A stretch of DNA of 41,505 nucleotides from Sinorhizobium terangae. Its GTDB lineage: Bacteria; Pseudomonadota; Alphaproteobacteria; Rhizobiales; Rhizobiaceae. The position numbers and the translations under genes are program-made. The DNA lies in the NCBI RefSeq assembly GCF_009601505.1, contig NZ_WITC01000021.1, positions 1 through 41,505 of the forward strand. The letters are read 5' to 3'. Positions 34,696 through 41,505 of this stretch are shown one piece after another. How positions within the stretch are numbered: position 1 is the first letter of the stretch; each line of letters starts with the position of its first letter. The notes beneath the pieces are model-generated. The model had not been told where the DNA came from. It saw only the letters and a list, made by a program, of their open reading frames with translations, and searched no databases.

Positions 34696-36075
34696 ATGGA
34701 AAACCCGGTCGCATTGACTCGCATCGCCGAAAACAGCGTTTTTCGTAAAGGTGATGTTTTCGTCCTCTTCGGCGAACTATTCGGTCGCGGATATGCGACT
34801 GGCTTGCTCGACGAAGCCCGGCGGGCTGGAATGGAGATCGTGGGCATCACGGTCGGGCGGCGCGACGAGAACAACGCATTGCGGCCTCTGGACGCCGAGG
34901 AACTCTCTGCCGCCGAGGACCGACTGGGCGGCAGGATTATCAACATACCTCTTACGGCTGGCTTCGATCTCGACGCTCCGACAGGATGCCCCACTCCGAC
35001 GGATCTCCTCGCAACAATGACGCTGGAGAGCTGGGAACATGACAGGCTCGACTGGGACTACATTGAGCAGTGCCGGGACATCGCCACTTCACGGTTCACG
35101 AATTCGCTTTCACAGGTGATGGCCGTTCTCGACGGAATGATTGCCGACGGCCGCAATGTCTTCTTCGCCCATACAATGGCCGGAGGCATCCCGAAAGCGA
35201 AGGTATTCCTGGTTGTTGCCAATCGAATCTACAAGGGACGTGGTCCCCGCCACATGTCGTCGCAAGCGCTGCTCGACAGCGATATGGGCAAGCTCACCCT
35301 GCAGAATTTCGACGAAGTCACCGCAATCACCTTTCGACATCTTATCGACTTCAGCGCGGCGATCCGTGAGCGCGTTGAGGCTTCGGGTGGTCAGGTGCGG
35401 TACACTGCCTACGGTTACCATGGAACTGCAATCCTGATTGACGGGAGCTATCGTTGGCAGACCTACACCAACTACACCCAAGGCTACGCCAAGATGCGGC
35501 TCGAAAGCATCGCGGAGGAAGCCTGGGCAGCGGGTGTCAAGGCAACCGTCTATAACTGTCCCGAAATCCGAACCAATTCGTCCGACGTATTTACGGGTAT
35601 CGAACTTCCCCTGATACCGCTGCTACTCGCCTTGAAGAAAGAGAACGGTGGCCAATGGGCAGAGGACCAATGGCAGGCATGCCAACAGCTTCTGGCAGAC
35701 GGTTTCACGATGAAGGATGTGTTCCAAAAAATTACCGATATGCAGGCCAACAAGGTCATGCGTCCGTTTTACGACTTCTCGGCGTGGCCCATGGCAAACA
35801 GCCAAGCACAGGCCGATCTGACCATCGGCACCTCCAACGAGATCACACAGATGCATCGGGACAGCAACGCGATGATCAGCGACCTCCTGAGTGCTCTCGT
35901 GGTGGAGGCGACCGGGCAGCTAATTTTTGGCGAGTCCTCAGATCCCTCCGGCCCCATCCAGTGGCTCAACCACGATATCGTGGCGCGCCGACTTAACGCT
36001 TCCCACCTGCAAAGGAAGTCTCCCGCGCCGTTGATCGCGCAAGGGGCGAAAGACTCTGAGCTTGAGTTGGCCTGA
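34696..36075 (+). CDS. FabMG-like enoyl-ACP reductase family protein
   Basis: This 459-residue protein has no signal peptide or membrane segment. It matches, from memory, a family annotated as FabMG-like enoyl-ACP reductase, first seen in triclosan-resistant metagenomic clones. Sequence landmarks include FVLFGELFGRGYATGLLDEA near the start, FFAHTMAGGIPKAKVFLVV in the middle and AYGYHGTAILIDGSYRWQTY. Its place after the fatty acid desaturase gene agrees with lipid metabolism. The family assignment is moderate; catalytic residues cannot be named. Confidence 0.55.
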   Translation: MENPVALTRIAENSVFRKGDVFVLFGELFGRGYATGLLDEARRAGMEIVGITVGRRDENNALRPLDAEELSAAEDRLGGRIINIPLTAGFDLDAPTGCPTPTDLLATMTLESWEHDRLDWDYIEQCRDIATSRFTNSLSQVMAVLDGMIADGRNVFFAHTMAGGIPKAKVFLVVANRIYKGRGPRHMSSQALLDSDMGKLTLQNFDEVTAITFRHLIDFSAAIRERVEASGGQVRYTAYGYHGTAILIDGSYRWQTYTNYTQGYAKMRLESIAEEAWAAGVKATVYNCPEIRTNSSDVFTGIELPLIPLLLALKKENGGQWAEDQWQACQQLLADGFTMKDVFQKITDMQANKVMRPFYDFSAWPMANSQAQADLTIGTSNEITQMHRDSNAMISDLLSALVVEATGQLIFGESSDPSGPIQWLNHDIVARRLNASHLQRKSPAPLIAQGAKDSELELA

Positions 36076-36404
36076 CAGCCTCCCAATCTAGCTCGCTAGC
36101 CTCGGCGACTTAAGGGCGGCTTTCCCCTGCATGGTGGCCGTTCGTCCTAGATGTGGCGGGTCACCACTCAACACCCGCCTGAGAAGATCGATGGATGGCC
36201 GCTGATGCGACCTCCGCCCTCGGAAGCCGACTGTGCATCCAATCCCGTTCACGTCGAAAAAACGCGTGACAGGGCCTCGCGAGTACGATTTCTCGTGCAA
36301 TGATCACAAGACTCGGTCCCTTGGCGTGGTGAGAACTACCTTCGCGGCGAGCCGTGCATGGGCCAATCGCGCACTTCTACAAGCCTCACACGACCCCTTG
36401 AAAC
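36076..36404. other. intergenic region upstream of mqsRA
   Basis: About 330 bp with no convincing gene on either strand. It ends at the dyad just before the toxin gene. Confidence 0.45.
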
Positions 36405-36421
36405 GCCACCATTAAGGTGGC
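36405..36421. promoter_or_regulatory. candidate MqsA operator
   Basis: GCCACC-ATTAA-GGTGGC is a perfect 6-bp dyad directly upstream of the mqsR start. MqsA of E. coli represses its own operon by binding a short palindrome (AACCT-N-AGGTT type), so this site is a natural candidate for autoregulation. Confidence 0.5.
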
Positions 36422-36430
36422 ATGTGGGGC

Positions 36431-36736
36431 ATGGAGAAGTCACGCCCGACCTACGATCTCGAGGCAATCAAGACAGCGCTCGGATCGGTCGAGACGCTTG
36501 CGATGACCTCAACCGCGCTACGAAATACCACAGCATTGGGATTCGACCGGGCGGGTGTTGTGGAAACGATCGCCGGGATCGAGCGGCGGATGTTTTATAA
36601 GTCGATGACGACCTTTGCGGATCATCGCGTTTGGCAGGACGTTTATCATGTGCCAGCACGCGGAATGGTTCTCTAGGTGAAGTTCCAAGCGGACGTCATC
36701 ACCGAATTCGTGGTCATGTCTTTCAAGGAGAAATGA
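36431..36736 (+). pseudogene. mqsR: MqsR-type mRNA interferase gene with in-frame amber codon
   Basis: The frame encodes an MqsR toxin: MEKSRPTYDLEAIK, ALRNTTALGFDRAGV, FYKSMTTFADHR and WQDVYHVPARGMVL. TAG at 36674-36676 then interrupts it, and the same frame goes on for 19 codons (VKFQADVITEFVVMSFKEK) to TGA 36736, which is the normal C-terminus of the family. A TAC/TAT (Tyr) to TAG change would explain it. The truncated toxin of about 81 residues loses the last beta strand and is probably inactive. MqsR cleaves mRNA, mainly at GCU, in known cases. ATG 36422 is an alternative start. Confidence 0.8.
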
Positions 36737-36738
36737 GC

Positions 36739-37170
36739 ATGGCAGTATCGAAGAGGGATCTGCCCGACACGATGGTCTCCCCCGAGACCGGCAAGACGCT
36801 ACGCCGCGGGGTGCGCCCCTTCGTGATCACCTATAAGGGCAAGAGCAAAACCATCGAACTTCCGGGATACTATCTGGAAAACGGTGACGAAGGCATTCAT
36901 GTGGGTGACGACATGGCCGTTACCGACGCGGTCTTAAGGGCATTGGAGGAGGAGGTCGAAGGTATTCCCTCGCCTGCCACTATAAAACGAGTACGCAAGA
37001 AACTGAAACTGTCTCAGCGTGAGGCTGGCGTCCTGCTCAAGGTTGGGGAAAATGCCTTCGACAAGTACGAGCGGGGCTTGGTCGAGCCGAGCGGCCCGAC
37101 CAGCCAGTTGTTACGTCTACTCGATCATCATCCCGAGCTGATCGAGGAACTCCGTCAAGGTGCCGCCTAG
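36739..37170 (+). CDS. mqsA: MqsA-type antitoxin (no zinc-binding cysteines)
   Basis: This 143-residue protein neutralises MqsR and represses the operon. The C-terminal Xre-type HTH is clear: KRVRKKLKLSQREAGVLLKV, AFDKYERGLVEPSGPTSQLL and LLDHHPELIEEL. The N-terminal domain normally binds zinc through cysteines (CPxTG-like and GWYC motifs in close variants), but here those read SPETG and GYYL and the whole protein has no cysteine. GGAG lies 8 nt before ATG 36739; ATG 36733, which overlaps the toxin stop, is possible. It looks intact, unlike its toxin. Confidence 0.85.
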   Translation: MAVSKRDLPDTMVSPETGKTLRRGVRPFVITYKGKSKTIELPGYYLENGDEGIHVGDDMAVTDAVLRALEEEVEGIPSPATIKRVRKKLKLSQREAGVLLKVGENAFDKYERGLVEPSGPTSQLLRLLDHHPELIEELRQGAA

Positions 37171-37650
37171 TCGCTCACAATGCCGGTGTGGAGCGACGCA
37201 GTTCCCGACGATACCTATGCGATCCTGTTAGCCCAGAACGTGAACATCTTCGCAACAAGCCGTGTGCAGGGCTTGTGAAGAACGGCTCGCTTCGACCCCT
37301 TGCTGACCTTCCCTCCGGAGAATTTGAAGGGGACGCCCTGGGGCTTAGCCGCCGTTCGGAGTGCTCAAGACGAACGACCGGTCTCGTGAAGGAAGCGGAC
37401 GTCGGCCCCGATCGTTGAAGCCGACGAGGGCGCCAACGTCGAGCTTGGCGGAGCAGACACCCGACTTGCTTTATTGGGTGCAAAGCCGTAAGACCTGCAT
37501 GTCGCGAAAAACGATGCCCGCATCGCTGGGCTTCGCGCGCACGCCGACCGTTTCGCGGTCGGCCAGCGGCTCCAACAGACAAGCCTGACCACAGGTTAGG
37601 CTCGCGATCTCGCGCTCCGTCGGCGCGGACCGCAAGACATGGAGCGCGGT
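37171..37650. other. intergenic region, diverged repeat and hairpin
   Basis: About 480 bp with no supported gene. TTATTGGGTGCAAAGC (37471-37486) matches 39210-39225 at 15 of 16 positions. GCCGACCG (37543-37550) pairs with CGGTCGGC (37556-37563) around a 5-nt loop, about 90 bp before the monooxygenase start. Confidence 0.4.
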
Positions 37651-38775
37651 ATGCAGCATCCCATCACGATCGTCGGCGCAGGTTTGGGTGGCCTCACCCT
37701 GGCCCGCATTCTCCATCTCAATGGCATCGCCGCCGTGATCTACGAGGCAGAGGTATCGCCCAGCGCCCGCGCGCAGGGCGGGCTGCTCGACATGCATGAA
37801 GCTACCGGCCAGCATGCCCTAAGGGCGGCCGGTCTGTTCGAGCAGTTCGAGCGGCTCGTGCGTCCCAGCGAGGACGCGAAGCGCGTCGTCGATCGAGACG
37901 GCACAGTGCTGCTCGACAAGCCCGGTAATCCCTTCAGCAAGCGGCCGGAGGTGGACCGCGGTGAGCTGCGGAAGATGCTGATCGATGCCCTGCCGCAGGG
38001 CACGATCCATTGGGACCACAAGGTCGCGTCGGTGTCGTCGAGAGGCGACGGCCGAAACGAGCTCCGATTCGTCGACGGCACTGACGTGACCACGTCGCTG
38101 CTCGTAGGCGCCGATGGCGCGTGGTCGAGGGTGCAGCCGCTCCTGTCCGAGGCGAAGCCTGAATATACCGGCACCTGCTTCATCGAGACCCATCTGTCGG
38201 CGGACGATCCGCGCAGCGTCGCAAACGCTGAGATCATCGGCACTGGCACGCTGATGGCAGTGGCGCCGGGCAAGGGCATTCTGGCCCATCGCAACGCCGA
38301 CGGCAGTGTTCACGTCTATGTTGCGATCAACAAGCCGGAAAGCTGGGCATCAAGCATTGACTTCACGGAGGCGCGCGCCGGTCTCGCCCGGGTCGCCGAG
38401 CAGTTCGACGGTTGGGCCGCGCCGCTGGTCGCGCTGATCACAAACACCGCTATCTCGCCCGTGATACGGCCGATCTACGCGCTGCCGGTCGACCACCGCT
38501 GGCGCCGCAGGCCAGGAGCGACGCTGCTCGGCGACGCCGCGCACCTAATGTCTCCCTTCGCTGGTGAAGGCGCCAACTTGGCGATGTATGACGCCGCTGA
38601 GCTGGCTCTTGCGATCACCGTCAAAAACGACAACGAAGCCGCCATCGCCGAATACGAACAGCGTCTGTTCCCTCGCAGCACCAGCGTTGCGCAAACCAGC
38701 GCGCAGAACCTCGCTCGGTTCTTCGGACCCGAGGCTCCTCAGAGCGTCGCCGAGCTCTTCAGCGCCTTGGGCTGA
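37651..38775 (+). CDS. FAD-dependent monooxygenase, Tet(X)-like
   Basis: This 374-residue group A flavin monooxygenase has the FAD motif [18 protein letters not shown], the [20 protein letters not shown] region, [11 protein letters not shown] and [20 protein letters not shown]. The order and several of these stretches resemble tetracycline-inactivating Tet(X) and related enzymes, but many environmental relatives hydroxylate other aromatic or polyketide compounds. ATG 37651 has GGAG 6 nt upstream and is preferred over ATG 37639. Resistance activity cannot be concluded from sequence alone. Confidence 0.85.
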   Translation: MQHPITIVGAGLGGLTLARILHLNGIAAVIYEAEVSPSARAQGGLLDMHEATGQHALRAAGLFEQFERLVRPSEDAKRVVDRDGTVLLDKPGNPFSKRPEVDRGELRKMLIDALPQGTIHWDHKVASVSSRGDGRNELRFVDGTDVTTSLLVGADGAWSRVQPLLSEAKPEYTGTCFIETHLSADDPRSVANAEIIGTGTLMAVAPGKGILAHRNADGSVHVYVAINKPESWASSIDFTEARAGLARVAEQFDGWAAPLVALITNTAISPVIRPIYALPVDHRWRRRPGATLLGDAAHLMSPFAGEGANLAMYDAAELALAITVKNDNEAAIAEYEQRLFPRSTSVAQTSAQNLARFFGPEAPQSVAELFSALG

Positions 38776-39287
38776 GATCCCAACTGCTCTTGCCAATCGC
38801 CCGTTGACCTGAATAGCAGACAGGCCGCGCGAATTGTTCAAGCTGACGAGCGAAAGACTGTCAGGAGCAGACGTCTGGGCAGCGACCGTCGAACGTTCGA
38901 CAATGGCGCTTCCCGCCGGTTCAGGTTGACGGCAGCAATGTGAGGTTTCCTGAAGGTTTTTCGATGCGGGCCGCAGCGCGACGTTTGCCGCTGGCGTTGG
39001 GCGGCCCGCGTTGACAAACCTTGGAAGGAGGAAGCCGCGGAGGCTGGGTGGGACCTATGGGGAAAGCGCGGGGCCGCGGGCGTCTGTTGTGGACTTCGGC
39101 GCTGCCGACAGACGCAAAGGCGCCGACCCGAGGGTGTGGGAGGCGATGATCGGAAGCAGATCTGGCGGTCTCGTTGGTGCCGATTTCGACGCTTTTGCGA
39201 TGCTCAGTGTTATTGGGCGCAAAGCGATCCGATCCCGGAATGCAGAGTGTTTTCGGGTCGGCTTTGGCCAATGTGACGGGCACCTTG
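38776..39287. other. region beyond the IS91-type transposase
   Basis: About 510 bp with no supported gene. The IS91 element probably ends here, but IS91-type ends lack terminal inverted repeats and I cannot fix the border. TTATTGGGCGCAAAGC at 39210-39225 matches a segment at 37471-37486. Confidence 0.4.
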
Positions 39288-40474
39288 TCATGCGGCCTGC
39301 TTTCTCGGTGGCGCCCGGGCTCTGGGTTTCTGACCGCGTCGGAAGATCTCGATGATGCGCATCGGGCCACCGCACTCGGGGCATGGCTGTCTCAGAGTGA
39401 GCGGGATCGTCTCAGCGCTTGGCGGATCATTGTGTTTGGCCGTTTCCGCTCCGAGCAGAGCGCGGATCTTTGCGACCTTGGTCTTGCGGCCCGCACTGGC
39501 GAGCAGGCCGTAATGGCGGATGCGGTGGAAACCGTCGGGCAGCACATGGAGCAGGAAGCGGCGGATGAACTCGTCGGTGGCCAGCCGCATCACCTTCTGA
39601 CGGTCGCCGGTCTTGATCCGGTAGTCCTTCCAGCGGAAGGTGACGGTCTCGGCATCGGCGCTGATCAGACGGCTGTTGGAGATCGCCACCCGGTGGGTAT
39701 AGCGGCTGAGATAGGCGAGCACCGCTTCGGGACCGCCGAACGGCGGCTTGGCATAGACGACCCATTCTGATTTGCGCACAGCCAGGCGGCGAACGCGTCA
39801 GCCTCTGCGAGAGCTGTCAGATCAGCGTAGAACCTCAGATCGCCGGCGCAATGCAGTGCCCGCAGCCCTGCGATAAACAACCGCCGGAACAGTCGCGACA
39901 GAACCCGCACCGGCAGGAAGAACCCGGGGCGGCATGAGATCCACCGCGTGCCATCCGGCGACAGCCCGCCGCCGGGCACGATGATGTGCACATGCGGGTG
40001 ATGGATCAGCGCCGATCCCCAGGTGTGTAGCACGCTGGTCATGCCGATGTGCGCGCCAAGCTGCCGGGGATCGGCGGCGATAGTGCTCAGCGTCTCGGCC
40101 GATACCCGAAACAGCAGGTCGTAGACAGCTTTCTTGTTCCAGTAAGCGATCTGCGCGATCTCGGCCGGCAGGGTGAAGACCACGTGGAAATACTCGACCG
40201 ACAGCAGGTCTTCGGCGCGGGCGGCCATCCAGTCGCGCGCCGCGGGGCCCTGGCACTTCGGACAGTGCCGGTTCTTGCAGGAATTATAGGCGATGTGGTT
40301 ATGCCCGCACTTGGTGCAAGCCGCCACATGCCCGCCGAGCGCCTCGGTTCGGCAGGCTTCGATCGCCGCCATGACCTTGAGCTGGGTCAGGCTGACATGC
40401 CCGGCATTGGCTCGCCGCCACGCAGGCCCATAGGCTCGGAAGATGTCAGCGATCTCCAGCTTTTGCCGGGGCAC
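39288..40474 (-). pseudogene. IS91-family transposase, frameshifted
   Basis: The first part (GTG 40474 onward) has an N-terminal zinc-binding region (CTKCGHNH, CKNRHCPKCQ) and the HUH motif in HPHVHIIVPGGG. It loses frame near 39780, after AFAAWL. The remaining part continues in another frame (KSEWVVYAKPPFGGPEAVLA, LSRYTHRVAISNSRL) to a stop at 39288. The shift separates the HUH histidines from the catalytic tyrosine, so the protein should be inactive unless frameshifting occurs. The preceding recombinase gene ends 13 bp upstream. Confidence 0.82.
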
Positions 40475-40487
40475 CCCGGCGCGCGCT

Positions 40488-41375
40488 TCATTCCAGCCGA
40501 CGCCTCAGGGTGAGATCCTCCAACTGCTTCAGGCGCTCGAACGGGCTGATGGTGTCGCGGATCAACTTGGTGGCGACGTGGGTGTAGCGGGCGGTGCTGC
40601 TCAGCTTGGCATGGCCGAGCAGAACCTGGATCACCCGCACGTCGGTGTTCGCCTCCAGCAGATGCGTGGCGAAGCTGTGGCGCAGGGTATGCAGCGTTGC
40701 GGGCTTGGCGATGCCCGCCATGTGCTTGGCCGCGGTGAAGGCCCGGTTGAGCTGGCGCGGCGAGATCGGATTGATCTTCGGCTTGCCGGGAAACAACCAT
40801 CCCCGCGGACGCGCCTCCCGCCAGTAATCGCGCAGCAGATCCAGCAAGCCCGGCGATAGCATGGCCTTGCGATCCTTGCCGCCCTTGCCTTCTTCGACGT
40901 GGATCAGCATGCGCTCGCTGTCGATGTCAGTGACCTTGAGGTGGCACACCTCCGACGCCCGCAGCCCGGCGCCATAGCTGATGCTGAGCGCCGCCCGATA
41001 CTTCAGCCCGGGCCCGGGAGCCGCGGCCAGCAGGTCGGCGACCTCCTCGACGCTCAAGACGACCGGCAGCTTCTGCGGTTTGCGTTGGAACTGCATGTAC
41101 CGCTTCATCTCCTCGCGCCCGCAGGTGATCCCGAAAAAGAACCTGAGCGCGATGATCCGGACATTGAATGTCGAGGGCGTCACCCCGGCATTGGTCATGT
41201 GTAGCTGGTAGGCCCGCAACTCCTCCGGCGTCGCCGTGTCGGGTGAGCGCCCCAGAAAGGCCGCGAAATCCTTGATCGCCCGGATGTGGCCTTGCTGCGC
41301 CTTGTCGCCCATCCCGCGGATGCGCATGTCCTCGATCATCCGCTCACGCAGCGCGGTGGTCTTCTCCTCTGTCAT
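40488..41375 (-). CDS. tyrosine recombinase/integrase (IS91-associated)
   Basis: This 295-residue recombinase has an N-terminal SAM-like DNA-binding domain (about 10-95) and a catalytic domain with Arg in GAGLRASEVCHL, HTLRHSFATH, and GHAKLSSTARYTHV with the nucleophile Tyr. The frame extends to 41483, but AGGAGG lies 6-7 nt before ATG 41375 (MTEEKTTALRERM). It looks intact. Its role in IS91-like transposition is not established. Confidence 0.9.
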   Translation of the reverse strand: MTEEKTTALRERMIEDMRIRGMGDKAQQGHIRAIKDFAAFLGRSPDTATPEELRAYQLHMTNAGVTPSTFNVRIIALRFFFGITCGREEMKRYMQFQRKPQKLPVVLSVEEVADLLAAAPGPGLKYRAALSISYGAGLRASEVCHLKVTDIDSERMLIHVEEGKGGKDRKAMLSPGLLDLLRDYWREARPRGWLFPGKPKINPISPRQLNRAFTAAKHMAGIAKPATLHTLRHSFATHLLEANTDVRVIQVLLGHAKLSSTARYTHVATKLIRDTISPFERLKQLEDLTLRRRLE

Positions 41376-41505
41376 CGGACCCTCCTGTCCATCAGATTGA
41401 GAAGTCTCAATCGTCAGGCCAGGAACCCGAGACACAAAGAACCGACGTCGATCAGGAAACGCACCGCCAGCCACAAGCGCCATTGCCGCGCGAGCGGCTT
41501 AGTCC

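Larger units (their letters stand above)
39288..41375 (-). mobile_element. IS91-type element with tyrosine recombinase and transposase
   Basis: A tyrosine recombinase gene and an IS91-type HUH transposase gene lie in tandem, an arrangement known from several alphaproteobacterial IS91-like elements. The borders given are those of the coding part only; terminal sequences lie outside and were not identified. The right end may continue past the window. Confidence 0.7.

Noticed and set aside
37471..37640. Minus-strand frame ending at 37471 whose tail reads like a real protein
   Set aside because: No start or ribosome site was found, its other half is antisense to the monooxygenase gene, and the tail matches no family I know.

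Overview
The window looks like accessory (probably plasmid-borne) DNA from an alphaproteobacterium of the Rhizobiaceae, most likely Sinorhizobium/Ensifer. The evidence is the high G+C coding style, a RIME-type two-stem palindromic element (12825-12928), a MocD/MocE/MocF-like rhizopine-type oxygenase set, a second-type che operon ending in a ParA gene, and a variant MqsRA pair. No tRNA, rRNA or CRISPR array was seen.

Layout. 1-4.0 kb: two secreted, low-complexity Gly/Asn-rich proteins (one with 135-residue tandem repeats and running off the left edge) flank a NarL-type two-component system (histidine kinase plus LuxR-type regulator). 4.4-16.7 kb: a long minus-strand catabolic cluster. Read 5' to 3' it encodes a Rieske ferredoxin, a sugar-binding protein, two permeases, an FGGY kinase, a sugar ABC ATPase, a membrane di-iron oxygenase of the desaturase fold, a ferredoxin reductase, a class III-like zinc alcohol dehydrogenase, an arylformamidase-like hydrolase and a LysR regulator. 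The simplest reading is import of an O- or N-methylated sugar or polyol, oxidative demethylation by the three-part oxygenase, disposal of the released formaldehyde through the dehydrogenase, and phosphorylation of the sugar. The substrate is unknown.

17.3-27.3 kb: a complete chemotaxis operon on the minus strand (STAS protein, CheY, CheA, CheW, MCP, CheW, CheR, CheB, ParA). It converges on a plus-strand gene for a soluble MCP-like protein whose signalling tip is degenerate. 27.3-31.4 kb: a rearranged zone with repeats and palindromes, gene fragments (hemA 5' end, YceI 3' end, nitroreductase 3' half, DUF2255 3' end) and three intact genes (AraC regulator, AhpD-like protein, glutathione S-transferase). 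31.4-36.1 kb: cold shock protein, spermidine synthase-like protein, membrane fatty acid desaturase and a FabMG-like protein.

36.4-38.8 kb: an mqsRA toxin-antitoxin pair whose toxin gene carries an in-frame amber codon and whose antitoxin has no zinc-binding cysteines, then a Tet(X)-like flavin monooxygenase. 38.8-41.5 kb: an IS91-type element with a tyrosine recombinase gene and a frameshifted transposase. The right third therefore shows much more rearrangement and decay than the left two thirds, where long operons are intact.
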